Both the position numbers and the translations under genes were made by a program. A model generated the notes under the pieces. It searched no databases. It was given only the letters and a program-made list of their open reading frames with translations, and was not told the origin of the DNA. Source: an uncultured Acetobacterium sp. (GTDB lineage Bacteria > Bacillota > Clostridia > Eubacteriales > Eubacteriaceae). From it: a DNA stretch of 64,000 nucleotides. Shown piece by piece: positions 55,285 through 64,000 of the stretch; positions within the stretch are counted from its first letter, which is position 1, and each line of letters begins with the position of its first letter. The stretch is taken from contig NZ_OY760905.1 of the NCBI RefSeq assembly GCF_963664135.1, positions 1 through 64,000 of the forward strand, written 5' to 3'.

Positions 55285-55935
55285 TTGAGAATTATTTTAT
55301 TAGGAACACCTGGCGGAGGAAAAGGAACTCAGGCAAAATTAATTTGTGATCATTTGAGCATCCCTCATATTTCAACTGGCGATATTTTTCGAACCAAAAT
55401 TAAGGAAGGATCACCTGAAGGTAAAGAAATCAGTGAATATATGCAGAAAGGTCAATTAGTTCCCGATCGTTTGACGATTTCATTAGCAGAAGGACGGTTG
55501 AAGAAAGACGATTGTCAGAAAGGTTTTTTACTGGATGGATTTCCTCGGGATGAAAACCAGGCAAAGGCACTGGATCTGATTTTAAAAAAGAAAGAAGAGC
55601 ACATTGATTTTGTTTTTTTAATTGATGTCCCCAAAGAAATTATTGTCGATCGCATTTTAGGCCGACGAGTCTGTCCTAAATGTGGAGAAAGCTATCACAT
55701 CAAATATAATCCACCTAAAATCGAAGGGAAATGCGATGTTTGCGGAACAGCATTGATCCATCGAGCGGATGATCAGGAAGCGATTATTTTAGACCGTTTG
55801 AAAATTTACAATCAGACAACCGCACCGATTCTGGATTTCTATCAGGAAAAAGGAATTCTGCATAAAATACAGGGTGATGGCAGCATTCAGGACATTTTCT
55901 CACAAGTCAGTGAGATTTTAGATGCCAATAAGTAA
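55285..55935 (+). CDS. adk: Adenylate kinase
   Basis: A 216-aa enzyme: P-loop GTPGGGKGTQ, the zinc-type LID with CPKCGESYH and CDVCG (four cysteines, long LID form), DGFPRDENQA, and DRLKIYNQTTAPIL. TTG start at 55285, 8 bp after GGAGG; the site itself excludes the upstream TTG at 55270. It stands alone, not in the ribosomal-protein operon beside secY as usual. Confidence 0.95.
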   Translation: MRIILLGTPGGGKGTQAKLICDHLSIPHISTGDIFRTKIKEGSPEGKEISEYMQKGQLVPDRLTISLAEGRLKKDDCQKGFLLDGFPRDENQAKALDLILKKKEEHIDFVFLIDVPKEIIVDRILGRRVCPKCGESYHIKYNPPKIEGKCDVCGTALIHRADDQEAIILDRLKIYNQTTAPILDFYQEKGILHKIQGDGSIQDIFSQVSEILDANK

Positions 55936-56111
55936 AAAACGGATCAGTAAATTTAGCCTAATTAATTGAAAGTGGACGAAATAGTTGACAAAATGACCTT
56001 TGATCAAATATTGCTAAAAAATTTATTGAGGGTCTGTTTTTTATTAACAATTCGAATTGATTAATAGAAGAATTTGCGTTAAAAAACAGACGCATAAATG
56101 AGGGATCTGCT

Positions 56112-57080
56112 ATGATAAGGAATCAATGGTATGGTATTTTAGAGTCTAAAGAAATCAAAAAGAACAAACCTATTGGCGTAACACGAATGGGTGAAAAACT
56201 CGTTCTTTGGAGAGATGACAGCGGCAATGTTAACTGCATATTTGACCGATGTTGTCATCGGGGTGCATCCTTAAGTACAGGAACCCTTGTAGATAATACA
56301 ATCAGATGTCCATTTCACGGTTTTGCCTATGATGGAACCGGTAAAGTCATCAGAATACCGGCAAATGGAAAAAATGCGTTGGTACCGGATCGTTATAAAG
56401 TAAATGCCTATGTGGTAAAGGAACAGTATGGATTTATCTGGCTTTGGTATGGGGCGTTTCAGGAAATACTCCCGGAAATCCCGTTTTTTGAATATCTTAG
56501 GGAGGGGTTTTCATATGGAAGCCTTTCTGAAGTCTGGCCAGTACACTATACCAGAGCCATTGAGAATCAGTTGGATGTCGTTCACCTGCCATTTGTTCAT
56601 ACCAACTCCATCGGACGGGGGAATAAAACCATGGTGAATGGGCCGGTGGTCAAGTGGGAAGAAAATAGAATGACTTTTTATGTGAATAATGTGATTGATG
56701 ACGGTATTTCGAGTCCTTTAAAACCTCAGGAAATTGAAAAGTATGAAAATTTTTTTAGTCTTGAATTCCAAATGCCAAATATGTGGCAAAACAAAATCAG
56801 TCCGGATGTAAGAATAATGGCTGTTTTTGCGCCAATTGATAAAGAAAACACGATGATTTATTTGAGATTTTACCAAAAATTCATGAAACTTCCGGTGCTA
56901 AAACAAATCGTTAATCGATTTAGTAATATCAGTAATCGCTATATCCTGCATCAGGATCGGCGCGTTGTTCTAACGCAAATTCCCAAGAAATCTGAATTGA
57001 AAATGGATGAAAATCTTATTCAGGGGGACGCTCCGATTATTGAATTCCGCAAAAAAAGAGCGCAACTTAAAGGCGAATAA
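56112..57080 (+). CDS. Rieske-type non-heme iron oxygenase-like protein
   Basis: A 322-aa protein with an N-terminal Rieske [2Fe-2S] domain (CCH at 47-49, CPFH at 66-69) and a catalytic-type domain whose ENQLDVVHLPFVH (151-163) supplies the bridging Asp155 and the iron ligands His158 and His163 of mononuclear iron oxygenases. It looks like the single-component-fold group (PaO/KshA-like). Such enzymes use O2, strange in a presumably strict anaerobe; it may have an O2-consuming, demethylase-like or other redox role. A Rieske ferredoxin gene at 57624 could be its electron donor. No reductase gene nearby. Confidence 0.85.
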   Translation: MIRNQWYGILESKEIKKNKPIGVTRMGEKLVLWRDDSGNVNCIFDRCCHRGASLSTGTLVDNTIRCPFHGFAYDGTGKVIRIPANGKNALVPDRYKVNAYVVKEQYGFIWLWYGAFQEILPEIPFFEYLREGFSYGSLSEVWPVHYTRAIENQLDVVHLPFVHTNSIGRGNKTMVNGPVVKWEENRMTFYVNNVIDDGISSPLKPQEIEKYENFFSLEFQMPNMWQNKISPDVRIMAVFAPIDKENTMIYLRFYQKFMKLPVLKQIVNRFSNISNRYILHQDRRVVLTQIPKKSELKMDENLIQGDAPIIEFRKKRAQLKGE

Positions 57081-57084
57081 ATAC

Positions 57085-57125
57085 AAAAAAGAGAATCCCC
57101 AAATCAACGGATTCTCTTTTTGTTT
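57085..57125. terminator. Bidirectional terminator
   Basis: A 13-bp stem (57086-57098 with 57109-57121) between convergent genes, with T/A runs on both sides. Confidence 0.85.
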
Positions 57126-57169
57126 GTAAAATTAATACCGGTTTTAGCGAATAATAATCAGTAAACTGA

Positions 57170-57442
57170 TTATTTGCCTTCCCAAAAGGCTTCGGCTTCT
57201 TTTTCCATTTTTTCAAGACGGGTATAATAATCAGGGAATTCATTTAGATGAGCTAAAGCAATTTTACCGGTTACAAAGGGGTCATCTCCGGTTACGTTGG
57301 TGCGGGAATTGTCTGTGCCATGTTCGAGCTCAACATCCATTCCCATTCTAAATTGTTCAATGTCAAATTTACTCCAACTAATACCAAGCATTCTACCAGT
57401 TTCTTTAGCCTGTTCGGTTGTAAACACTTTTTTTGCTGACAT
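57170..57442 (-). CDS. Small DUF5661-type protein
   Basis: 90 aa from ATG 57442 (AGAGGTGA site). Contains ARETGRMLGISWSKFDIEQF-like start (VFTTEQAKETGRMLGISW), GMDVELEHGT, VTGDDPFVTGKIALAHLNEFPDYYTRLEKME. This matches the DUF5661 pattern of small phage- or archaeal-shared proteins with unknown function. It separates the two Rieske genes on the opposite strand. Confidence 0.8.
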   Translation of the reverse strand: MSAKKVFTTEQAKETGRMLGISWSKFDIEQFRMGMDVELEHGTDNSRTNVTGDDPFVTGKIALAHLNEFPDYYTRLEKMEKEAEAFWEGK

Positions 57443-57623
57443 AAAATCACCTCTTCTAAAAATTTTGAAACATGTCGATTTCATTTGTTGGATTTTAATT
57501 TTATATAAACTCATTATAGGCACCTTGTGAAATTTTGTCAATCGTTAAGAATGGGTTGTTTTGTTTGGAATTAAAATTGCAGGGTAATAATAGTTAAAGG
57601 TCAAATAAAAAATGGAGGAAGCA

Positions 57624-57956
57624 ATGGGATATAAAAAAGTTGCAGAAATACAAGAGTTTGACAAAACTGATAAAAAACTGGTTGTTGTGAATGAGCAAGA
57701 AATTTTACTAACCAAAATCGACAATGGCTTTTATGCTATTTCGAATAAATGTCCACACATGGGAGGATCGTTATTTAAAGGCACCTTAGAAGCCGGGGTG
57801 GTGACCTGTCCGCGACATGGTTCGAAATTTGATGTAAAAACGGGAAAAGCTGTGGGAAAACCTAAGATTCTATTCTTGAAATTTGATGTGGATGATGATC
57901 GACGGTATTTGGTTAAGCTGGAAGACACCGACATCTTAATCGATGTCGGCGAATAA
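57624..57956 (+). CDS. Rieske [2Fe-2S] ferredoxin
   Basis: 110 aa from ATG 57624 (ATGGAGGAAG site; ATG 57612 is part of that site). Ligands CPH (43, 45) and CPRH (62, 65), with KFDVKTGKAVG. It matches the NirD/BphF-like soluble Rieske ferredoxin that feeds electrons to oxygenases or reductases. The likely partner is the oxygenase-like protein at 56112, inferred from proximity only. Confidence 0.9.
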   Translation: MGYKKVAEIQEFDKTDKKLVVVNEQEILLTKIDNGFYAISNKCPHMGGSLFKGTLEAGVVTCPRHGSKFDVKTGKAVGKPKILFLKFDVDDDRRYLVKLEDTDILIDVGE

Positions 57957-57973
57957 ATAAGTCCCCAAAAATA

Positions 57974-58012
57974 AAAAAGGTACGGAAAAAGTTGTTTTTT
58001 CCGTACCTTTTT
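57974..58012. terminator. Strong bidirectional terminator
   Basis: A 17-bp stem (57974-57990 with 57996-58012) with A/T flanks; between the Rieske ferredoxin gene and the convergent SRAP gene. Confidence 0.88.
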
Positions 58013-58058
58013 GAAATATCACATGGTATTGACCATAAATTAAGGGTAATTCGTGTGA

Positions 58059-58661
58059 TCAATGGTCAAGTGGGAATTTTAATTGAATGTTGTCACAAGC
58101 TTTTTCTTTTAATGAAATAGAATCTTGTTTTAACAGTTCGCTTGCCTGCGTTAGATCTGTCAACCAGGTTGAAGCCATTTCAGGAGGAATAATGACCGGC
58201 ATGCGATCATGTATCCCGGCGACAAGCGCATTTGGTGATTTAGTTAAGACAACATATTTGTTTACCCCATTAATTGATTTGTATATCCCGGCAAAATAAA
58301 TGAGTTTTTCAGCATAAAACAGGTACTGATTTTTGTTTGGATCCCATTCATAAAAACCTGTAGCGGGAATTAAACAACGTCTGCTGATAAAGTCTTCGCG
58401 AAACAGTGGCTTTTCCAAAACAGTTTCTGATCTGGCATTGATGATCAATCCTTTTTTATAGGGAAGATCATAACCCCAATTCATTAAATCCAGGGTTTCG
58501 TCATTTTTATCAAAATAACTCTGGCGAATAACTGGGGCCAAATCTGAAGGGCGGATATCGCCGTCTTTTATCAAAACATTAAATTTCCGATTAACTGCTG
58601 CCACGAGCTGCTTTATTTCATAATCTTCTTTTTCGGAAGATAGGGTATAACGTCCACACAT
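58059..58661 (-). CDS. yedK: SRAP / HMCES (YedK) family abasic-site protein
   Basis: A 200-aa SRAP protein starting MCGRYTL; Cys2 becomes N-terminal after Met removal and forms the thiazolidine crosslink to abasic sites in single-stranded DNA. Also seen: INARSETV (Asn/Glu region), RRCLIPATGFYEW, VLTKSPNALVAGIHDRMPVII (catalytic His). It protects stalled forks. It is 8 bp after the Cache-CheW gene stop on the same strand, so likely co-transcribed with it. Confidence 0.93.
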   Translation of the reverse strand: MCGRYTLSSEKEDYEIKQLVAAVNRKFNVLIKDGDIRPSDLAPVIRQSYFDKNDETLDLMNWGYDLPYKKGLIINARSETVLEKPLFREDFISRRCLIPATGFYEWDPNKNQYLFYAEKLIYFAGIYKSINGVNKYVVLTKSPNALVAGIHDRMPVIIPPEMASTWLTDLTQASELLKQDSISLKEKACDNIQLKFPLDH

Positions 58662-58669
58662 GACATAGC

Positions 58670-61240
58670 CTAAACGGTTTCCATGGCTTCTAACATCGGC
58701 AGGGCCGCTTCCAGTTCTTCATCAACCTGATTTTCAACGAGTTTTTCCAGAATAATTTGGGGATCCATTTCCAGAATTGTTCGGTTGGAACCGTCAGTCA
58801 GGCAAATAATGCCAGTAATTGCCGAGGAAATTTCAACCGGTTGAATATCATTTAAATTGATTTCAAGAACGCTCACCAGTTTTTCGACCTGAATAGCGAT
58901 CATTTCGTCATCAGAAAGCTGAAGCATCAGTAAGTGGAAGGCATCATGACTCGGTTCGTTTTTATTAAAAAGGGCCAGCGCATCAACGACAGCATAATAG
59001 TTATCATTAAATTCTACAGCACCGCGGATGACCGCATTTGTTCCGGGAACCGAAATGGCTTTGCTGGCTTCCAATGCTTCAATCACATAAGATTGCTCCA
59101 TACCATATACCTGTCCGTTAATGACAAAGGTTGCCAGTTTCTTATGGTCATTGGTCATTGAGAAGGCAAAATCAGATTGTTCAATTTCTTTTTCTGTTGA
59201 TTTTGTTAAGGTTATTTCAGCATAATCGGCCATCTTTTCAAAGACAAAGGCGATTACATCGTTGTGATATCCATCTGAATTTTTATATTCGCGATAACAG
59301 GAGGAGCAGGCGCAACCAATTGAATAGTAACTATTTTCATAAACCAGAATTTCAGAACGGGTATTTCCGTTGGCCACAGTAAAGAGCTCGTCTGGGAGAT
59401 TTAAGACTGAGCCAATTTCATAAGCATCGTTTGTGGATGAGATGATTTTCTTCTTCCGGTCTGCAAACACGGCAAAAGTATCATTACCAGTATGAAGTGA
59501 TTCTTCAAGAATGGTTTTAAATTGGTCTTCACTGTCAAAAACAATACCAATCCCGCCAACGGTTCGACTATGATTATCAAAGTCAGTAATGGAAGCGCCA
59601 TAGATATAGGTATGACGGTTATCGTATAAATCGGTCTTCTCAAATGGAGAAACGAAGTATTTTTCAGGATTAGCATTTGATAATATTTCATCAATATATG
59701 GATAAGTTAATGTTCTGCCAACATCCTCCGAACGATTCGGATTAGCCACTGCAATAATGGTTCCGGTTTTGTCAAAAATAAATAAGTTGCTATAAACCGT
59801 GTAAAGGTCATTAATGTAGGTTAAGATGTCGGTCAATTGTTTTTTATCATTGTCACTAACTTTATCTTTGGTAAGAATCCGACGAAAGGTGGAATCTAAT
59901 GCCCACCAGCGACAGTCATTGGCTCGTTCGTACAGGTTTCTGTCCATGATATCCACACAAAGCGATGCTAAAAAACTGGTGTCTACAAGGCTCGTCGATA
60001 CGACGGTTGAAAACAGATTGGAAACCGAGCTTTGAAAAAGGCTGCTGGTATTGGTGCCGATGCGCCCGATGGCTCTTAAAATAGGTTTTAAACGAGAATA
60101 CTCAGCATCGATGCTATCATCACGGGCAATGATTTGTCCGTTATAAACAATCCGTTTAAGGGAACCATTAATGGTTTGAGTTTTGTTGATAATCTCATTC
60201 AGTTCGGTGGAAAAGGAATCAGCCTGGTGCATTAGCCCTGAGGTAACAGAGGAATCGATGTTTTTGAGGTTCCGGTTATCCCGGAAAGCAAGGCTGAGCG
60301 GAATCATGACATGACCTTTCCATCCAAGCCCAAAGTATTTTTGGTAACCCTGGGTGGCAATGGTTTTTGAAATATAATCAGAACCACGATAGTAGATTAC
60401 ACCATTTACGCCAGACTCCACTGGCTCAATGACGATACCAGTAGGGACGTGATTTTCATCACTGCTGGCAATGACGGTATTGGTATCATCGATGATGGTC
60501 ATGACTGAGCCGTCATAGTCATTGGTTAGTTTTTCGAAAATCTGAGCCATTTCGTTTTCAAATCGAAAACATAAACAGATCAGGCCAATGGCCTGTGATG
60601 TACCTTCCCGGCAGATTCGGCTAGAAAAGACATGGGAGTTGCTATCTCCATATTGCAATTTTGAATTTTTGAAATACTCAACAAAAGGAACTTCACCTTC
60701 CATGGTTTTGATGAGGTTAGGGCCTTTGATCTGTTTGCCCAGAATTTCATTTTTTTCATCAAGATTGGCAAGAACCCGATAATTATTGTCAAGTACAATA
60801 ATGTCTTCATATACGGAATATTTGGCTACATACTCCCGCATGCGACTTAAAATCTGGTTGCGATCACTTTCTGTTCGCGCTTCATTTTCGACAAATCGAC
60901 GGATATCATCATCGGTTGCCAGAAAACCGATATCGGCCGTTCTTTCGAAAAGATTGCGGATCAGGATATCAATAGCAACCTGGGTTTTAGAGATAATTTT
61001 CTGTTCCATTTTTTTTAATTTTTCTGAAACAAGTGTATCAATCAGTTCTTCCTGCAAGTCAATAAAACCACTTTGAATTTTGGTCATATTCGGCAGAACA
61101 CTTTTTGACTGAATCGGGCAATTAATTTCCGATAGAAGTTTAATATTATCCCATTGGTCATTGAGATCAGAAATGCTTTTATTGCATTCCTGAACATCTG
61201 GCATATAGTTTAAAAAATCTTTTTGTTTATATACGATCAT
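58670..61240 (-). CDS. Cache-type sensor fused to a CheW domain, no membrane segment
   Basis: 856 aa. Two long sensor regions (about 70-300 and 400-650) each look like a helical stretch followed by a Cache/PAS-like fold (VYEDIIVLDNNYRVLANLD; LYTVYSNLFIFDKTGTIIAVANP, VGRTLTYPYIDEIL). The C-terminal part (about 695-850) is a CheW domain (LATFVINGQVYGMEQSYVIEAL, GAVEFNDNYYAVVDALALF, VEKLVSVLEI). No hydrophobic helix or MCP signalling coiled coil is visible, so the sensor is probably cytosolic and couples a ligand to a CheA array. AGAGGAGA site. No other chemotaxis genes in the window. Confidence 0.8.
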   Translation of the reverse strand: MIVYKQKDFLNYMPDVQECNKSISDLNDQWDNIKLLSEINCPIQSKSVLPNMTKIQSGFIDLQEELIDTLVSEKLKKMEQKIISKTQVAIDILIRNLFERTADIGFLATDDDIRRFVENEARTESDRNQILSRMREYVAKYSVYEDIIVLDNNYRVLANLDEKNEILGKQIKGPNLIKTMEGEVPFVEYFKNSKLQYGDSNSHVFSSRICREGTSQAIGLICLCFRFENEMAQIFEKLTNDYDGSVMTIIDDTNTVIASSDENHVPTGIVIEPVESGVNGVIYYRGSDYISKTIATQGYQKYFGLGWKGHVMIPLSLAFRDNRNLKNIDSSVTSGLMHQADSFSTELNEIINKTQTINGSLKRIVYNGQIIARDDSIDAEYSRLKPILRAIGRIGTNTSSLFQSSVSNLFSTVVSTSLVDTSFLASLCVDIMDRNLYERANDCRWWALDSTFRRILTKDKVSDNDKKQLTDILTYINDLYTVYSNLFIFDKTGTIIAVANPNRSEDVGRTLTYPYIDEILSNANPEKYFVSPFEKTDLYDNRHTYIYGASITDFDNHSRTVGGIGIVFDSEDQFKTILEESLHTGNDTFAVFADRKKKIISSTNDAYEIGSVLNLPDELFTVANGNTRSEILVYENSYYSIGCACSSCYREYKNSDGYHNDVIAFVFEKMADYAEITLTKSTEKEIEQSDFAFSMTNDHKKLATFVINGQVYGMEQSYVIEALEASKAISVPGTNAVIRGAVEFNDNYYAVVDALALFNKNEPSHDAFHLLMLQLSDDEMIAIQVEKLVSVLEINLNDIQPVEISSAITGIICLTDGSNRTILEMDPQIILEKLVENQVDEELEAALPMLEAMETV

Positions 61241-61409
61241 TTATTTTCTCCTCTTTGAGAAAGCGCTTAATGGCATAAATCACCCAGAATAAGCATCTTT
61301 GCTAATTTTGTATTAAATAATGTATCATTTCTTACGTTGTTTTGCAAGTTGTAATCGATAATTATTGACATTTGCTAATGTATGATGGCATTTTTCTTTA
61401 TTTGAATGA

Positions 61410-62978
61410 TTATTCCGTCAGCTCAGTAAACATCAGGTTTTCTAAAAAATCTAAATCTTCCTGATTGGGAAGATTTCGGCTGGAGAGGCGCGCATCAAAA
61501 ACCATAATGTATTTGTTTTCAGAGTCGAATTTTGGCCAGATAATTTGACCTTTATATTCTTCCTTAAAATTTGGATTACCATATTTTATAAAATTGACCC
61601 AGGATTGCTGCATGACCCAGGACAAATTACTGATTTTGGTGGCACGGCGCTGTCCAATCCCATTGCCAAATACAAAAGGAAGTTCCATGCCATGAGCAGT
61701 ATTTAATCCGACTATTTTGAGGATCGCCGGATCATAATCGAAATTATAAAAATAGACATCAAATCCCAACTGAGCATATTCCTTTGCCATCATTACCATG
61801 CCAATTAAAAAGGCCGAATAAGTATAGATCTGTTGTGCGCGTTCCAGTGGAGAATGTTCCGCATCGACAAAAAAATGATCCATAACTTTCGGGGCATTGT
61901 CTGGACCGAAGATATGATAACAAAGCATCTGGTAAATGCCAAGATTCGTATGACCTTTGATGAACAAGGAGGATTCGGCAGTATTATAGCCAATCAAAAT
62001 TCTGACTTTATTTACGTCACCGTTTTTAAGTGCCTTTACCGGATCTTCTGGGAGGACAACCCCATCGAATACTGGCCAAAAACTAAAAGCATTAGGAACC
62101 GTGGATTGATCGGATTTGATCATCGAGAGTGCTGCAAAAATATCACCCGGAAGATCTCTCAAGGCCTTCAGACCGGCTTGAGAATCTTCGATGCCATATA
62201 AATCACAAAAGAGTTTACCGTTATCCAGCGTTTTTTCCATATCGCCACGATTGAGTACGGAAAATGCTGAAATTGAAAAGATCGAACCGCTTTCAATTAC
62301 GGCCTGATGAAAAAGTCTTTTGGCCAGGGGCGAAAGCAAAAGCGCGGTGACACTGTAAGCACCAGCTGATTGACCGCCGATGGTGACTTGATCAGGATCG
62401 CCGCCAAAAGCTGAAATGTTTTCCTGGATCCAGTGCAGTGCCTGAATCTGGTCGAGTAATCCGTAGTTACCAGCGGTCCCGGATTCGTCACGTAACCCCC
62501 GGGTGGCCAGAAAACCCAGAGCACCAAGACGATAGTTAATGGTGACCACAACGACGCCTTCCTGGGCCATCCTGCTGCCGTCATAGACCATTTCAGACCC
62601 AGAGCCAGAGGAAAAAGCACCGCCATGGATGAAGACGTAAACGGGAAATCGATCGACCTCTGTCCGGGCCGGTGTCCAAATATTTAAAAAGAGACAGTCT
62701 TCACTTTTACCATCCATATGATAGGTACCGGGAGAATCGACCGTAATTCCTCCCATTTGCAGAGAGGTGTTACCATGTTTTGAGCAATCCCGGACTTCTT
62801 CCCAGGGTGCCATCGATTCAGGTGCTCTAAATCGTCTTTGGCCGATTGGCGGTAGCGCATAGGGGATTCCTTTATAGCTGGAAACACCTTTTCGGAATTG
62901 CCCCTGAACGGAGCCGCAGGGAGGATAAAGGATAGGTCGTTTCGGCATTTCTGTTTTTTCGGTGTTTAAAAATGGCAT
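61410..62978 (-). CDS. pnbA: Type-B carboxylesterase
   Basis: A 522-aa alpha/beta-hydrolase: EDCLFLNIWTP, oxyanion-hole VFIHGGAFSSGSG, nucleophile Ser204 in GGQSAGA, and NTAHGMELPFVFG with the probable catalytic His. It hydrolyses carboxyl esters; the substrate is unknown. No signal peptide, so cytoplasmic. Monocistronic; the 169-bp upstream of 61241 and the 97-bp gap to tmcAL hold no clear element. Confidence 0.92.
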   Translation of the reverse strand: MPFLNTEKTEMPKRPILYPPCGSVQGQFRKGVSSYKGIPYALPPIGQRRFRAPESMAPWEEVRDCSKHGNTSLQMGGITVDSPGTYHMDGKSEDCLFLNIWTPARTEVDRFPVYVFIHGGAFSSGSGSEMVYDGSRMAQEGVVVVTINYRLGALGFLATRGLRDESGTAGNYGLLDQIQALHWIQENISAFGGDPDQVTIGGQSAGAYSVTALLLSPLAKRLFHQAVIESGSIFSISAFSVLNRGDMEKTLDNGKLFCDLYGIEDSQAGLKALRDLPGDIFAALSMIKSDQSTVPNAFSFWPVFDGVVLPEDPVKALKNGDVNKVRILIGYNTAESSLFIKGHTNLGIYQMLCYHIFGPDNAPKVMDHFFVDAEHSPLERAQQIYTYSAFLIGMVMMAKEYAQLGFDVYFYNFDYDPAILKIVGLNTAHGMELPFVFGNGIGQRRATKISNLSWVMQQSWVNFIKYGNPNFKEEYKGQIIWPKFDSENKYIMVFDARLSSRNLPNQEDLDFLENLMFTELTE

Positions 62979-63075
62979 ACAGATCTCCTTAGTTTTAATA
63001 GCTTTTAGGCTTTCGAGAATTTAAAAAACATTGAACAAAGCTCACAGCACTTTTGCAATTACTTGTTTAATAACT

Positions 63076-64000
63076 TTAGCATTTGCACGATTGCACTGGT
63101 CGTTGAATGTAATCTCGATGGTAGCAGTAGTTATTTTCGTAGAATTGATTATGTAAGTCAGTCGCCCGGCAATCATAGTATAGCATTTTTCGCTGCATCG
63201 GAGAAAGGGTGAAGCGGCTCTTTTTAAGGTTTGTTAATATCGGCAGGTCACCTTTTTCTTTAATCTGTTTGAGGATGGTTTTGCCTTTTTCGTTAAAACC
63301 CAATACCCGAAGGTAGGGGATATAGGACTCTGTTTGAAAAAGACTGAGCGTCTCTTTATCCAACTCTAAAAGTCGGTTGCAAAGAATGCGACGAACCCGG
63401 GTCAGGGGAATGCGCTTAGAAATAATCGCGTTGATGCATTCATCAAGATTCGTTGCGGTTTTTAAGGCATCTCTGATTTTATGTTCTAAGCCTTCACTGA
63501 CATAGGGTGTGTTTTTTAGATGATAAACATCCCGGGAAAGAATTTGCAGGCGCAGGGCATTCAGAAAAGCGTTATCGCCAGCGAGATTATGGTTTTGTTT
63601 AATTGGTATCAGCAATTCATCAATCGCGTAGGGAAGCTTATGATCTAATGCTTGTAAAATGACTTGTTCCGACTCCGGGTTTATTAGCGCATCGGTTAGG
63701 ATTCGCCGAATACCACTGGCGCTGAGATATTCAGATGGCTTCACGCTATGATAATCGGCACCCAGGCGTTTTACGGTCATCGGTGTGATGGTATTTCGTG
63801 TTTTGTAAAGGGCTTTAAGGTATTCAAGAGCCAAAATGTTATTGGGGGTTTTCAGAAGATTGCCAACCTCATTGCCTAAAAAAGACTGGATGGCAAGTTC
63901 TCTGGCTTTGGGAAAAGAAACTCCGGTAGCTAATTCTTGTTTAAGGAAGCTTTTAAATTCAGCGGGTTCATCAACCAATATTTTAGCCAGGCTATTCAGG
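63076..64000 (-). CDS. tmcAL: tRNA(Met) cytidine acetate ligase, C-terminal part (truncated by window)
   Basis: The frame runs off the right edge without a start; 308 codons are visible. It matches TmcAL (nucleotidyltransferase family formerly DUF795): LLKTPNNILALEYLKALYK, LGADYHS, SASGIRRIL, PEGL-like stretches and RVRRILCNRLL. TmcAL makes ac4C34 in elongator tRNA-Met from acetate and ATP. The N-terminal HxGH-type catalytic part lies outside the window. Confidence 0.9.
   Translation of the reverse strand, partial: LNSLAKILVDEPAEFKSFLKQELATGVSFPKARELAIQSFLGNEVGNLLKTPNNILALEYLKALYKTRNTITPMTVKRLGADYHSVKPSEYLSASGIRRILTDALINPESEQVILQALDHKLPYAIDELLIPIKQNHNLAGDNAFLNALRLQILSRDVYHLKNTPYVSEGLEHKIRDALKTATNLDECINAIISKRIPLTRVRRILCNRLLELDKETLSLFQTESYIPYLRVLGFNEKGKTILKQIKEKGDLPILTNLKKSRFTLSPMQRKMLYYDCRATDLHNQFYENNYCYHRDYIQRPVQSCKC

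Overview
The window looks like a chromosomal segment of a low-GC, anaerobic Firmicute, most likely an acetogen of the Eubacteriaceae (Acetobacterium-like). This is inferred from the housekeeping gene order (yggS-sepF-yggT-ylmH-rluD; yicC-gmk-rpoZ-priA-def-fmt-yugP-rsmB-rlmN-prpC-prkC-rsgA-thiN; rpmB; asp23-yloV-recG-rsmD-coaD), AGGAGG-type ribosome binding sites, AT-rich promoters, and a three-gene flavin/iron-sulfur operon resembling the Sporomusa-type (Stn) electron-bifurcating transhydrogenase of acetogens. No database search was possible.

Region 1 (1-8700) is a giant surface adhesin made of nearly identical 471-bp (157-aa) MBG-type repeats. The array flips orientation at 2000/2001, so two arrays run outward head to head and neither has a start, a signal peptide or a promoter. 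The plus-strand copy is broken again near 6318, then continues through InlB-like and MucBP-like domains to a membrane anchor at 8462. A small membrane protein with a similar anchor follows.

Region 2 (8700-39350) is mostly plus-strand housekeeping genes: aspS-rseC, tRNA-Pro, a frameshifted HlyD-like gene, cell-division and S4-domain genes, rluD, and rqcH on the minus strand. Next come yicC to priA with a PriA whose helicase motifs are eroded, the formylation pair def-fmt, rRNA methylases, the PP2C/PASTA-kinase pair, rsgA, and the recG-rsmD-coaD group. Several genes usually found in these clusters (lspA, remA, coaBC, rpe) are missing from their slots.

Region 3 (39350-47810) holds ilvB-ilvN and then the transhydrogenase-like operon (NuoE-like, NuoF-like, and a 1179-aa fusion of NuoG-like N-terminus, NfnB/GltD-like flavoprotein and a molybdopterin-oxidoreductase-like domain without a catalytic Cys/Sec). 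It is visibly richer in GC than its neighbours and has a Rex-like palindrome in its promoter.

Region 4 (47810-64000) is mixed: an XRE/DUF3169 pair with three helically phased palindromes, polA-coaE, tRNA-Leu, a DUF1002 secreted protein, an HD-GYP protein, adk, a Rieske oxygenase and a Rieske ferredoxin (odd for an anaerobe), an SRAP protein, a Cache-CheW fusion without membrane segments, a type-B carboxylesterase and the 3' part of tmcAL running off the right edge.
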